From Eretmocerus hayati (lineage: Eukaryota; Arthropoda; Insecta; Hymenoptera; Aphelinidae), in the NCBI GenBank assembly GCA_029851415.1, contig CM056744.1, positions 89,329,907 to 89,393,906 of the forward strand: a stretch of 64,000 nucleotides of DNA, written 5' to 3'. The notes below the pieces were generated by a model, which did no database searches, was not told the origin of the DNA, and saw only the letters and a program-made list of their open reading frames with translations. The stretch's first letter is position 1, and every line of letters starts with the position of its first letter. This document shows positions 21,175 to 36,100 of this stretch, one piece after another. The position numbers and the translations under genes are program-made.

Positions 21175-24100
21175 GTTAGTATCTTATTCATCTTTACAAT
21201 TGTCCCTGGCAGAGTGTCGTTGGTGTTGGATGGAACCGTCAGTTTCACTGCTAGAGGGCGCTAGTGCTCAGATTATGATAGGGTCCCTAGAAGTATGTTG
21301 AGATCAAGACACGATGGCTTTCGTCCGCCATGTTTTTTGCTCAAAACACCGTCTTTCGTTACACTTCACGCTAAAAACAGTTTAGTTAAACTAACAAATT
21401 TTTCTGCTCGACTAGCGATTTTCTGCTGCTGTTTCCAGACAGCGAAAATGATTTGCTGCCATAACTAGACCTCAACCCACTGGGACCCAGCAAAACATGT
21501 CTTTGTTATTGAATTTGATTTGGAGAATATGAGGCGAAGGATCTCTTATGAATGGCCACATGCAATTGTACCTCAACGGTGACATACTACCGTTGGAAAA
21601 AAATGAGTAAACTCACCGTCTAAATCCTAAATTAGATGTGGAGGTTGGGTGATTTGGGTGTAAACAATGACAAGAGGTTATATTTATTTTGGTTGCAAAT
21701 TAGCCGCATCAACTAAACATGAAGTTCGCCCAGCACGCAACATGTGCTTTTTTACCCATTTCGAGTCGCTGCGACACCAAAATTTTTTGCAGTGCAGATG
21801 GCATAGCTGTTTTTGCAAAATAATTTGCTAGCGGAACTCGAAAATGTTTCTAGATTTGCAGAACGTCTTCTAGCGGAATCTGTTTGCTGATTTATCGAGG
21901 CAAAATGTGCCTGATTTGGCAGCAGAAATAGCAAGACCAGATAATTTAAAAAAATTGTAGGATAAGCGAGGATCCTTACAGCAAATTCTGTTTTGCTGTC
22001 GGAGCTCGATCTTTTTTTAGCGTGTTGTATTTACGACTCCATCGATATAGCTGTAATGATACCGGGATAGGGTTGTGACATCAAGGTCAAATATGGTGGT
22101 CGCATGCCCCGAGCTCAAAACGAGTTTGTTACTTTAACAGCGCCACCTACGTCGAGTCGAGAACCATTGCATGCCCCCAGAATTTAACATCGATGTCACA
22201 TCCTTGTCACATCCGTCTTCTTCTAATTAAGGACCCCAAAATTGTTCGGGAACAGTCGGGGTCATAGGCGCGGTGTAATTGATTCGAAGATTCCGGCATA
22301 CCGAATAGCTCCCCCGGGATTCGGATCAGGATGTTTTCAAGGGTGTTTTGCATTTCACTGATCAGACCAACACCCCCCCCCCCCACACACACACACACAC
22401 ACCACCATCAGAAAAACTCTGTTTGGACGTGGATAAGTTCTGTCAATTGAACGTAGAGTGAAAATGCGCTGGGAATGTTGATGGCCGACACCAATGATCT
22501 ATACGCTTGTAATTACTTGTATGAGAAGTCTAAGTGTCTGTGTGCAATAATAGTTCACTGTAGAGAACGATAGATATATACATAGATCGATCTCTACCAA
22601 TTGAGATGTTCTGCTAGGTTTGGAGCCTAGAGGATGAAAAAAAAGACCACTCTCCAAATCTCTTGTCAAGAGAACATGTATTGTATAGTTGAAGATTTCA
22701 AGATGTTTCTGGTTCTTTTTGAAACTATTCTCTCATGCCCATACGAGTTGAAACTCCGCGAATGAAATCTTCAGAGCCGAATGTTATCCGAGGTATGCGC
22801 AACCGTTTTAGAGATTCTCGGCTTGGTCACTGTACTTGTCTCTTGAATTCTCGGATTAACCATCACGAAATGAGTTCAGATTTTGTCAAGTACCATTTTT
22901 TGTCTGATTGAATGAAACCACCTGACGCGTAGAATTTAGAACAAGTAATGCTTGACGAACCAATGCCAGTATTTTCCATAATCCCTCAAAACCAAAAAAA
23001 GAAACATTAAAATTTTGAAACGGAGGGAACGCAGTTTATAAATAGAATATAGATTTGGATATAGCCGCGCGTCAGCGCAATTCTGGCGACCCTTCAACAC
23101 CCAAGTTCTGATATTTTTACATCTATAACCAGATAGCAAACGGAATCTCAGAAAAATACACTTGGTATTTTGAGTAAGTCAATTATTGGGTATGCGATTC
23201 AAAATGCCTATATTTGACCCCAAAAATGAATATTTATTCAACCGCCCAAGTCGTAAGTGCGTACCGACCAATTTAGCTCAATCGACCTTCCCCATATAAG
23301 AGTTCATAATAGATGCACGATCGCTTATGGTTTGACGCATGAGTTCGACCACTGCTCATGACTACATAATGCACCGATAAGACGATAAAGTCGTTCAACT
23401 TGAGAAGCGCTGTCGCCGATTTATTTTCCGATTTCCGGATACTACATGTATAGCTTTTGATGACACTTGTTGTACATCGCTCGGAATCACTGGATTTTCG
23501 AATGCAAATTTTCTGTACAAAATTCGGGGAAAATGGACAAACAATTCAAATTTGTTTTCAAATAACTTTATCTGATATATTTTTACAATTGAGTTCAAAA
23601 TTCGAAACTCGCATGCGATTCGCAAAAAAATTTTGATGAATGCGAGATATGTGTTGTCTTTCCAAAATGCTCCTTATACAATATACAAATTTGTGAACAT
23701 AAAAAAATCAGAGTCTTCTTTTGTAAAAGAAAAAAAAACCTATTCTGGTCTTTTTTGTGTCCCAACTCTATCCTTGACTATCTTGATCTTCGTAATTCTT
23801 CTCGGTAAGACTTTTTTGTATTCTTTGGCATTTTCTTGAGCTATACAAGCATCCATATACCTTCTCGCATCGACCCAAACCAGAAGAAAAAAAAGTATTT
23901 CCGAATCGGTTGAAAATGGAAAGGATGCAGACGAGTTTGCAAGAAAAAGGTTCTCAATCAGTGTGGGTAACTTTAAGCGTGGTTTATTTTTGCTTTCGGA
24001 GGGTTCCAAATTGTAAAATCAATACTTGCTACTGAATTTGGAATGCCTCGCTCCAAATATTGACTATACATATCGCTTCAACCCTCCCCTACTGCCTTAC

Positions 24101-27100
24101 CTTTCTCTGCGTTCAATCCTCTTCCCTCTTTTCTTTTTCTACACTTCCTCTGCATCCCTTTATCATTTTTGTTCTCTTCCGTCTTCTTCTCCGTGCATGA
24201 GTTGAATTTTTTTCATACTTTTGAAGTTATTTTCTTCCAATGTTCGTTCATCGTCAGTTTTAATAACTCATTCTTCAGGGAAAACACCCTTTGAAAATTT
24301 TGTGCCGTTACCACTCTCACACGCATCGAAAATATTTTCGATTATTTTAAAAAAGTGCTCGTGTACGTTACTGAACATAGATTTAAAAATTGTGTATCAA
24401 GAAATTACATTGTCATAGAAAAACCGCCTGTTAAATCTTCACAAGTGGCGTTTGTTAGGCGTGTATCTTGTGAAATTCCATCAAAAAAACACATGATAGA
24501 AAATGAGTACCATACTATATAGGTTGAATTTTTCAAGTAGGACTGTAAAGAATGTTCCAATTCATTCCGTCACTACTTTGCTAATCGTACAATCTTACTG
24601 AAGAGCTTCTCGTGGTTTGAATCACTCAAACTTCTTGGCTGTAACAACTTCTAGAGTTCCTCGGTATTTTAACCGTAACAAACGCTGTTGTCCAATTTTT
24701 CTCAATGGCACATACACCTTTGTTTTGCAGAAAATATATTGAACCAAGATATCGCCATTATTCAGAGTGTTTTGCTGGTTTTGAGAAAGATACCAGAAGC
24801 GTTGAATCAAGTTTTTCATGAATTTTTAACATATTAGAGATGATACAAAACCCAATGATCCATTCAGTCGAGATACTGCGATATATTCATAGATACTAAT
24901 CTTTGACCTGAAGAAATATAACGACATATAATTTTGAAAATGTCGATGCAAAGAGTGACCATGGAAACTCATCTTTCATACAAATTGTCCATGCAAATAA
25001 TCAACTCTGAATAAAGAAATTACGATTTCAATAAGAACTTCCAACACTTATATTATATTCTTTTTAGCGATGGTAATTTCGATAATATCGCACGAAACCG
25101 TCTTCAGAATCGGTACCTTTATTCCATCTTTACACAATTACATCGCCAGCACAAAGAAGCAAAACGTAATTGTTCCAATTTTGCCGTGAAATAACTAAAT
25201 CGAACTTTTTTACAGGCTTTCATTCCAAGTACGATTTCAATAATCCCACTCTATTGAGGTTCCATAATAATCCACGACAGATTGGTTTGCAAAAAAGCTC
25301 AATTATCAATCGGATATGACGCACTGCAGTTTCATTTCTCTTTCTGAAAATCGATAACGTATAGAACGAGTGGATTTCAAGTGAAGAAGAACATCACACA
25401 TTTTGTAGCTCATCAAGTATGAAATGATTTCAATACTCACTTTGAAAATCACGAGCGAGTGTATCGTATTGATTAATTGACCCATTTCAGCCCCCGCCTC
25501 CTCATATTTAACAAATCATCCCAACATGTTTCTCACTGTTAGCTTGCTTTAATATACGGTATTCCGCAAGATCTGCGTCTACAATTTTCTTGCGAAAAGC
25601 GACGTAAAAAAATTGCAGCACATATAGGCTTTCTACGTCACGTTAGATTTCATTTGGAAGCTTTAGGTTGTGATTGAAATGTCGATGACTCATGAATTGT
25701 TGGCTGCTCTTGGTTTACAAAAAGCAGATCGCAGCCCACACATATATTATATTATATTTATAAAATTAAAAGTCGTCAATTATTTATTACAGAAAAAGGG
25801 TAAAGGAAAATTCTGATTAGCTCGAATACTGTCAAGTAAAATTTTTTAATTGAAAATTAATTTGATGAAGAGAAGAATACCAGTACTCCGATTGAATCAG
25901 TTGTCTTGCGCCGAATGAGCTATTTACACTGAATCTGTATGTTGACTCAATCAGTGAAAATGTTTTCATATCAGCTAACATTATCAGTGACATTATTTTG
26001 TTTTTTAAGCCGTCCTGGATAGTTCTCGCTGATAGCAGGGCAGCCGGGCCAATTTACCAGAGGAGGGTCTCGAGGAGGGTGGTTAAGTTATAGAATACCA
26101 ATCTTGTTACAGTTTAGTACCACTTCAAACATGAAAATTTCAGAATTTCTCAGTGTAATGGACATCCCGAGGGACATCCTGTCCGGATGTACAGCCAACA
26201 ACTAGTCCAACAACGCTATAACATCGCTTACATGGGTCAAGACATGGGTCCATTTAAAAATCTAGATCAATCTCTATTTCTTCATTGGGAGCTTTTAGGA
26301 TTAGATATTCTGGATTCTTCACTCTACTTAAATGATACCGTACCACAAAAAACATTTGGTAAAAATTCACGTGTGCAATAATCAAAGCCCACCCATCCTT
26401 TCTGATAGTTCAAGAACTGATTGATCGAGTTGGGATCAATTTTTGACAGACTTCAAATTTTTAAAGGAATCTATGAGACTGATGTAGTTCATTGTAAACA
26501 ATTCAGATGAAAATTTAGAGTAAGAAAGCACACAGTGCAATTTTATATAACGCATTTGCGAATTTCTCGGGGCCATCTAGGGATCAACTTGCGATTTTCC
26601 ACAACATACTTACTTATATATCTGTCGACTAGAATCGTTTTCATTGAGGCCGGCTGTTTTACAGATAGGTTCTCGATCGCGAAAACGAGCTGATATGCTA
26701 TAGGTCGAGGATATATAATAGCCAGCGGCGGCGTGACGGGGCGCGATTCCTCAGAGCGCAAAAGAAGCGACCGACCAGCTATATAGTCTGATGATGGCCA
26801 AGGTCTATAACGCTCAGAGAAGATATTCTTTCTCTTTGTCTGATGATGTGCGCTCGCATCAGTCTCGTCTACATCGTAGCATCCTCGGCTTTCCCGGTGA
26901 TGCATTTCTGAGCTCCGAGATTTTTTTTGCTTCTTTCGCTATATAAGTATGTACTTCTAGCCTCGTGAAGCATCAGAGGAAAAGGAACTCGAGAAAGGTG
27001 ACTAGACTACTCGGGAAATTGATGACTTGCGAGAATCTGATTGTTCGACGTGCATGTACATTTTGTCCATAGACTCGAACCAGAGTAATTCTTGTTTTTT

Positions 27101-30100
27101 TTTTTTTTTGACTGGCCACGGTTATAAATCTGTTTTCTCATCATGGTGATTTTTATTCGAACATTTTTTACCTTGTTTGAGCGCTACGGGTTCTCTCATT
27201 TGAGAATGAACAATCGAAGGTTTTGGCTCGGCATCTAATATGTCTAACAGTAATTTTTCATTCGAACTTTAGTTCTTTTCGAGGCTTCAGGATAATTTCA
27301 TCAGTCTCGCTTCCAGTTTTATTTTGCAAAGAATTTTCATCGCCATGAATGAGTCAAGACTCTTGGATTGCGTGGAAGTGAGTCGAACTGGTTCAGGGAG
27401 AGAATTCTCCAGATTCTTTCAAGTTCGTTCAACTTGAGAATATCTCAACTGCTTTTACTGATACGCGTAGATACTCCGATTTTTTCGTTCCGACGGAATT
27501 CTCGATCTGCTTTGGACGGTAAGTACCTAAATGATAAGGCAAGTAAATAGATTATATTCCATTCTCATTACTGGAATTGGTTAAGTGTAGAACCTCTTTA
27601 CAATTCCGAGGTTGGTCGTTGAGTTGGCACATTTTTCCCTCATTTTTTCTATCAAAATCTATGTATTTTCTAAATCCTGGATCCTGGAAAGGTATTAAAC
27701 AAGGGGAGGTCCAACCTTGCGGAACACGGATCTTGATGAAACTTTGGGAATCATCTTGTTTTGGTGAAAAATGAAGGTATCCTCAAGGATTTGATTCCAT
27801 GGGCCTCCTATTCTCAAATACAGCTATGGAGATTAGCATTGCCAATATAGGCCCATGTTGAAAATTCGTATAATAAATAGATATACAAACAATGCTAATC
27901 TCTGTAGCTAAATCTCGAAATAGGAGGCCCATGGGATTAAACCCTTCGAGATACCTGAATTGCTCGCCGAAACGAGATGATTCCCAGAGTTTCATCGAGA
28001 TTCCGCAAGGTTGGGCGTCTCTTTGTAAGAGTATAAGTTTTGGATTCTTGTAACATTCCTACAAGCCAATTTGATCACTACGAAACGCGCACAATTTTTG
28101 GCGTATTCTTTTTGAATTCACTCCCTAACTCCAGTCATCGATTAACTCCGAACTCCACGGAACCATTTTTGATTGTGAAAATGTTGAGTTCTGTAATTCG
28201 TTGACCATGTAGGGCAATTCCAGTTAAGACCGTCTAATGGGGTAAGGTCAAGAAATTAGATCCCCTCCGGTAAGAAGTATATGATTCTAGATCTAGAATC
28301 GCGGCTAAAATGAGGTGACACGTGTTTTTTTGTTTAGCCCAGATCAACTTTGCATCGGAGCTATGTGAATTTCCAGTTTGAAGTCGAAAATTGAGATTGA
28401 CACTCTGAAATTGGTAAAAGCTCCACAACTTTGCTCCTAAGGGTGTGTCAACAAATGAAGCGTACGCACTACTCACGGCTCACAGCGCATACCCACGGCT
28501 CCCACGGCTCACGTGCGCCATGCGCTGCTCATCGGATTTTAGCCGGCGAGCGACATGAATTATCCGGGAGATCGTCATCCATTTTCAATCGCTAACCTCA
28601 ATTTCTGTATTAGATCCTGCCGGTAACAAGGGAAATCCATATCACTCGCAGGCTGAAATCCGATGAGTAGCGCATGGCGCACGTGAGCCGTGAGCAGTGC
28701 GTCCACAAATCATCCTTAGGGTGTGTCCACAAATGAAGCGCATGAGCCGTGAGCCGGCGTACGCCGAGCGTGTGCTAGCGGCTCATGCGCCGCGCCGCTC
28801 ACCAAATTTGAGCCGGCTTGGGCGTTTTCACGTTACCAGCAGATCCAAAACAGAACTCGAGTTTAGCTAATCAAAAACGGCAGAGCAAACCGATGCAGAA
28901 ACACAAGAGGGGGCTCAAATTTGGTGAGCTACCGAATTTCAGCAATAATCTAGTTTTTTGAATTTTTTCCCAGGAAATTTTTTTAAGCGCTTCCTACGAA
29001 TTTTTAGCGTCTACCGGAGCACAAGCATCATGTTTGGCATCGTTCAAAGTACTCTCAAAAAATTTTTCAAAGAGATACGAATCTATGTTTTTGAGTAATT
29101 GCATTCTTCCATTTTTCATCAAATTGTCGCTTTTTTGGGACTCTATGCGAAATGTTCAGCACCATAGGATTCTCTTCTGATAAGGTACGTCGTGTTTGAT
29201 TTTCACCACCAAGCCCCGTCTCAAAAGACCCATCAGGAGCAAAGTTGTGGAGCTTCCACCAATTTCAGAGTGCCAATCTCAATTTTCGACTCCAAACTGA
29301 AAATTCGCGTAGCTCCGATGCAAAGCCGATCTGGGCTAAACAAAAAAACACGTGTCACCTCATTTTAGCTCTAGAATCATATACTTCATCCCGGAGAGAA
29401 TCTAATTTTTTGACCTTACTTCATTGGACGGTCTTAACTGGAATCGCCTTGTAGCCGATTCGCAAAACGTTTTAGTTCGGAGCGTTAAAGAATTCAATCT
29501 ACCTTTGTGCGAGGAATATGATTATGAAATCATTCGCATGTGAATTAATTTTTGTATTGTAGAGGGCTCTCCAGATGCTTGCAGCGCCATGTTTTTGCAC
29601 TCAGATTGGTTCATTGTAAATATGTATGAAATAAACAGAATAATGTAAACGACGTGTAATGTATCCTCGAATGTATCGCCAACCGCGGGAAACTATTCTA
29701 CTAATCTAAACAAGAAAGGTGCAAAGTCAAACTTGTAAAACTCACTATTTTACCGGGGAAATTTCCGACGTTATCAAAAATAGTTGAAATTGCTCCCGTT
29801 TAGAATAGTTAGCTCAATTTTGTACCGATTTCGATGGAACTTTTTTTTAAATGTGTAGAAAAATTTCCCGCAGGGCAATGCATGTTACACATATCATTCT
29901 TGATAGTTCACCTGATTTTATATTTACAATAAGTTTTTTGACCGAAAGATAGAGCTTCGATCGGTTATTTTTTTTGGGCTCAAGGGGCAGTCGTGAACTG
30001 ACTCAGAAAGTGTCTCTGTGAATCGCTCATCCTAATTGTAGCTTCCATCATTTCGCCTGTCTGTGTATTGAGCGCCTGCCAAGTAAAAAATTCAAATCGC

Positions 30101-33100
30101 TCGCAACCCTTACGAAATTCGATTCAGCAATATAGTTTCAAGCGTGCACGTACAAACCATGGTCACCCTCGAGTACAAACACATACTCGACTGGCATTCT
30201 TCACTCATACATCTCTTAGTTTTTTCATACTACCCCTCGTACACGCCGTATGCCGTATCGTACACTTATAGCCTATCAAATTTTCTCTCGAACAATGGCG
30301 ATTCAGCTCGTGCATAATATTTCAATTTAATAGGCAAAGCCTTCATCCTTGAATACTTGCTCAAAGCTCGCGTCATTTTACACGAGGGGGGGGGGAGAGT
30401 CCCCAAAACACATATTCATGTAAATAAGTTAATGACTAGTCACAATATGATCAAAAGAGGCCAATTTCCAAAATTCAAAATTCAAAATTTTTGGCTTTTT
30501 CGATTTTCCTCCAAAATAGAAGCATATAGAGACTAAATTGTTCGATACACATGTTCATACCGTTGCTAGAGATTTTATGTGAATTTCTTCCAGATCTTTA
30601 TGCAGTACGCAATCAAAGTTTCCATAAATATTGATTTTCTCGGGTTTTTAGGCATAGTCATATACGTGAAAGTTTCATGTCAACAGATTCAAGCTATTAT
30701 CATCGGTATGAGGCTATTTTAGAATTTTAATTAATTATTTTGTAAGCTGTATCTATCGATCATCACTGTCTGGGGAAATTCCAAGCTCAACTGTAGGAGT
30801 ACATATGTACGATGTAAAATTAATTCCTTAAGAAATTATCACTGGCAAAGAAAAGTCTTCAAAAAATACTACAGAACAAATTTCAAAATTTGAAATGGAC
30901 TTGAATCTTCGTGCTCGCTTCGTGCTCCGAATCCGACCAAAAGCCGAGCGACGATTGTGACCAACCTACCGGAAAACGCTAAGCGCGGTCCACTCTCTCG
31001 AGTCCGGATATAATAGTTTGTCGGCTTGAATAAACTTTGAGCGAAAGAAAAATTATCAGGGCTGGTTTTCGAAATGAGTAACGCTTGGTATAAAAAAAAA
31101 TTCAAGAAAAAAAAGGAGGGTAAGCTCATTACAACTGCTGTTATCCGTTTTGATGGCACCCAAAAGTCAATTTTGGCACCTGCTCGGCTATAATATATAT
31201 TTTCGTTTGATGTTCCTGATGCACCATCATCATACCTACTCTGAAATAAAACTGTTCGCTCGGGTTCGTCGATTCTTTGGAAAAGAGAAGCGCCGCCGCC
31301 GTCCAATCATACGCATCAGACGCAGATACAAAAAACGCGTCGCCATGGAATCGGGTCTAAATCGTAAACGGAAGGGACTCGAACCGGTTTTCTTCTCTCT
31401 TTTACTCGGCAGCCGCCGGGCGGCATCTCAGCGTTCTTCAAGCGCGTGAAAAAGTTTAATCAATCAGGCGCAGGTATATATATACTTTTATATATCTATG
31501 TATAACAAAATGGTAAGTTGAGCGCATCTGCGCACCCCGCGTGCAATTTTTGCTATACGTATTAGCGCGCTCGAGAAACCCTCGTCCGTATTAAAGTAAA
31601 TGAGGTTATGAGTTTTGATAAACGATCTACTCCTTTTTTACCCGTAATAATGGACAAGACGATGAGAATTGCCTTTCTCTCTCTCTCTCTCTCCCTGTAG
31701 AAAAGCTTTTCGCTCGGCTTTTCGTCTCTTTCCTTTTGGCAAATTTCAATGCGGGAGATGCGAGTGTGGGCGCATAAATAAGAGAAGTACTCGCAAAATT
31801 GCAACAACCCCCTTGTACGAGCATGGAAAAAGTTTATCTTGAATTATGCGCTTTAATATTTGTCTACATGTATCTTGGCTAGCAGACGCCATTACCCTCA
31901 TGCATATATATAATATTATATCCGAGCTTCAAAAAAATTTTTTTTATTATTATTCTTCCGTTTGTGCGCCGCAAGTGCGTCTGTGTGCATGTATTTGTAT
32001 TTTACGAGAACGTCTATATATAATAATACTTGCCAACGCTATATCATCATTTAAAAGATAATTTTATTGTAGTATTCCATTACAGCGTTGCGTAATTAGT
32101 GAATTTTTTTACGATCGTAAAAACTTATCATCGTTGAATAAAATTACAATTTTACCTTGCCAACTGTAATGAAAAAAAAAAAGTATGTATGTGTACTCGA
32201 ATATGAACTTGGTCACGCCATTAGAAGAGAAGTGAATAGCGTGATGGACGGTACATTTGAATTATGAAAAAATTGTCAACTTTCAGAAAAAAAAAAGGAA
32301 CGAATCGTCCAGTTTTGCATACTTATGTCAGAAATGTTTGATATCGTGTCATAGATCAACGACACTATAGCGTTGATAGCGTAGTGCAACCGACTCGTAA
32401 ATATGTTTTAGTCGATATTTTATGACCATATTGCTGAATCAACAAAGTTCTTGTCCTTACTCAATCTTGCTCTGATAATAATAATCATAAGTAGAGATCA
32501 AATTGTGAATGTTACATCAGTGATTGATGTCCCCTGCGCAAAGTATACTGCGCTTTGGTAATTTGTACTCGTATTTCTACATTCGAAACGAGTTCAGGAA
32601 TGGAGGTACAAAAAAAAGGGTAATAAATGTGAAAATTAGTTAGATTTGCAGTCGTTTTCGGTGGAATTTAAACAATTTTTAAATATGGAATTCATTACAG
32701 CAACGTCTTTTCGTAACAATACAGTATTCTAGTAAAATTCATGAAATTACGACACAAATTGGCTCTTATCTAAAATACAAAAGTATAAGTATTTGATGTA
32801 AAACTGATGTCGATATGATGTCAATTGTCGATTCGAGCATAAGTTTGAACTTAGTTTCGAATAAATTATTGAATATTTCAAGAATATAATGTTATCGGTT
32901 TCAAGTACTGGATTTCCGATTCATCTAGACCACTTCTTTGCAATCTATTTCGCGTAGAATATAACGTTCACATGACCTCGTTTTTTTTCATTATATTTTG
33001 TATGCATGTATGTTATTGTTTCATCGGTGTATATTTTTTTTTAATAAAAAATCAGCGAAGCCATCATGTCCCGAGTGACATCAAAACGATATGGAATATT

Positions 33101-36100
33101 TATTTCTGCACCGAGACGAGAACAAAAATTATTGATATTCAGTCTATTCTATTGAAAGAATTCAAATTTGAAGAACGGAGTAATGAAAAAACATTCGAAT
33201 TACCTTCCACAAAAATGATAATATTTTAAAAGTTTAGAAAAATTAATACATTTCTTAGAAGGTATTGACCTTTGATATATCAAATGTATAGTATCCCCTC
33301 ATCAATCAAATCATAATTTTTTAAAATTTCACTCCCAGCCAATCTCAATTCAAGAATGACAAAAAAATCTGAATGATAAGCATAATCTATCCACGATCTC
33401 TAGAAATTTCAATTGACTTACTCATAATTTCCAAATGTTTGCCGAAGAAACAGTAAACAGGACTCACGTTAATCAGATAATATTAGGTGATTCCGGGCAA
33501 TCAGTTACGCATTCTAAAAAATTTCCGTACCGTTTCATTTTACCGACCCGAATAACATGATTCACATCAAAAGAATTCAACGTCCATGTTGGAAAATAGA
33601 GAAATAAATGAGATCAGTAGTTCTACTACCTACTCCTCGACCTACTCATACTTATATTGTGGGCGACTGCATTGCATTAGCACTGAAAAAAGAAAAAATT
33701 CTCACGATGTGTATAATAATACAATGCGGATATGTCAGTAAAAGAAATTTTCCGTAATATTTTAAGTATAGATACTAGAAGATGTTTTCGCGACCCTGAT
33801 TATCGTGGGATGAGAAAGTCAACTAAGCCGTTTTCATGTGATCAAGGTTACGGTATACAATGTACATGAGGCATCATATGTTATACTATCATCAATAAAG
33901 TACAGTTATCTCAAGGCATTGTGTACTCTGTGTTAATTGTACAATTTATTTCAGATCAGACGTACGATAGTTTTTCATTTTCAATTATATTGTATTTTCA
34001 CAGTACTCTTGTAGAGTATTTTTCTTTTCTTATGAAATACACTTTTCCGAGCATTTTTCAATTTTTATGAAATTCTGAAGAGTTCGTCTCAATTTTTTCA
34101 CAAATAATCAATCATATTTACTCGAGCCAAAATATTCCATTGAAAATAATTTTCAAATATTTTTGTAATCTTCCACAAGAAGGAAGGAAAATAACTCGGA
34201 CGCACGAAAAACGAAAAACAAATACACGAATAACGGTCACTCTCTCAATGCTAATCTTTCTTTCCAACGCTTGTGTTATACACACATATTTATTTTATCA
34301 GTAAATGACGTTATCGTTCGAAAAAACACCCATCATGCAGGCCTTCAACCAAAGTCATCATCATTTTCAATGATTTTAAAATGAAACGAGGAGAGTTCAA
34401 CGATCTTTGTCAAAGAAAGAAAAAAAAAAAATTAAGACGCTTAACAAGACGACGATGTTTCTAGATGAATTTTATTCCTACATCGCTCTGGAACTTACAT
34501 GATATTCGGTGCACGCGTCGTCGTCGCTCGGGCTCGCGACTTCATTCACAAGCTCTCGCGCTCGCTCTCGTAGTTGTACTACGCGCGGCGTCAATGACTC
34601 GTTCTCTCATTCTCTCTCTCTTTCGCTCACTCGTTCACCCGATTTTGCTCGATCCCCAGCAAAGAGGATACATACATACAATATACCTATGTATAAAGGG
34701 TAAGAGGTAAAGAGAGAGAGGAAGATGGCCAGTGAATTCGGAGGTCACCACCGTCAGAGCGCAAATAGCGTCGGATTTGACCGACTGCGAATCGTAGTAT
34801 AATAGATGTGATGATGATGATGATGTTGGGCTGCTCACGTGTTGAAGCTCACGTAATTATATATTTTTGTGTAATCGTAAGAAAAGTGGCTGGGTCTGAT
34901 GACCGGTTATTTCTAATATACCTATATATTGTGTATTGGCATCGTATGCGGAATTGACAATGACGACGACGATGACGATGATTCAAGAGCTCGCGCATAG
35001 CGTTGAGTCAAGTAGATGCATCCGGCTTTTTGAATGCCGCTTCTCTGATGCGCTCGATGGCTTTTATCGCGGTGATTGACCCCCGAGAGAGTGCAAGACT
35101 TGAAGCTTGCTCATTTTCCTGTTTGAATTTCGCAGACTTTGAGAGCTTTTATTACAGATCTGAGTAGTTCTTTGGAAATTTTGGAATAATGTATGCCTGC
35201 TTGTACGAAACCTTAAAACGCTTGGGAAAAAAGTCGTACAGGTCATCTTCGATGTATTTTTTGGTGCTCTTTTCGGCGCAATCGTTAGTTTGGCGATCCA
35301 GGGTCGCCAAAATCGAAAAAGGGGTCAAAATGTCAGGTCCGTGCGCTGTGGTTTCTCATTTTTTCGATCTTTGTGAATGTAAAGCGTCGCGGTGAGGCTC
35401 GTTTGAGATTCGGGCGGGCAAATGCATCAAATATCATAGTAATAAGCACCAAATTCCATTGCTATAAGAGCCCAAAGACCACTTTTTGCATGTGTGCGGA
35501 GAACATACATGTTAAGGCGCAATTTTACTTACAATGTTATTTTCTCAGTTTCCCTCGATAAAAGTGAATTTGCCTCATTCTGCACTTTTCCGCACCAACT
35601 TATTCTCAAAGTAAATCTTCAGGCGCAACTTTTCCATGCCTCAGAATTAAGAAAAAAATTGATTTTCAGACTTTGCGAAGCTCTTTCTCGCGAAAATCTG
35701 GTTTAGCTCAATTTTTTGGTCAGTTCCGTGTGGTACTAGTGCGACTCTTAAACGCGAAATTGCGGAGGCCCTAGTCAGTTTTTTTCAAAGTATCTGATGG
35801 CCAAATGAAAGCCCCAACACCTAAAGACTGTAGCTTGAATCGCTTGGCCGTGAGATCAATTTTCGAGTCAATTTTAGTGTCAAATGTCAGGTTCCGTGCG
35901 CCACTGCCGTGTTATACGTGTTATCCTTATCGTACCGATGGGTGGAAATTCTTAAATCCGTGTGCGAGTTGAATTATACATTATACATATGTTTGAAAAA
36001 GTCGAAAAATACATGTCAGAACCTTCCGAAGTGGAATTTGGGGTTGGCACATTTTCGGCCTCCAAATGTTGAAGTTTCAACGGAACTACTCATCTACATA

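Larger units (their letters stand above)
28211..29450. mobile_element. Long-TIR element with nested insertions
   Basis: The outer arms 28211-28441 and about 29239-29450 are inverted copies of about 220 bases. They share attccagttaagaccgtc at the tips, acacgtgtttttttgtttag and caaagttgtggagct inside. Between them lie two smaller inverted-repeat units, listed separately, and about 300 bases of unrelated DNA. There is no transposase. It looks like a non-autonomous element into which others have inserted. Confidence 0.7.

Noticed and set aside
22075..22201. Weak inverted similarity around gtgacatc and gcatgcccc
   Set aside because: Too many mismatches and no clear ends. Could be chance or a very old element.
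30869..31306. 145-codon open frame, minus strand
   Set aside because: Overlaps an open frame on the other strand in a CpG-rich island. No recognisable domain.
33600..33660. let-7-like tacctactc string
   Set aside because: Does not match the let-7 mature sequence and has no precursor hairpin.
35325..35905. Pair of atgtcaggt-ccgtgcgc direct repeats (about 35329 and 35885)
   Set aside because: Only about 20 related bases each, with no boundaries or inverted ends to define an element.
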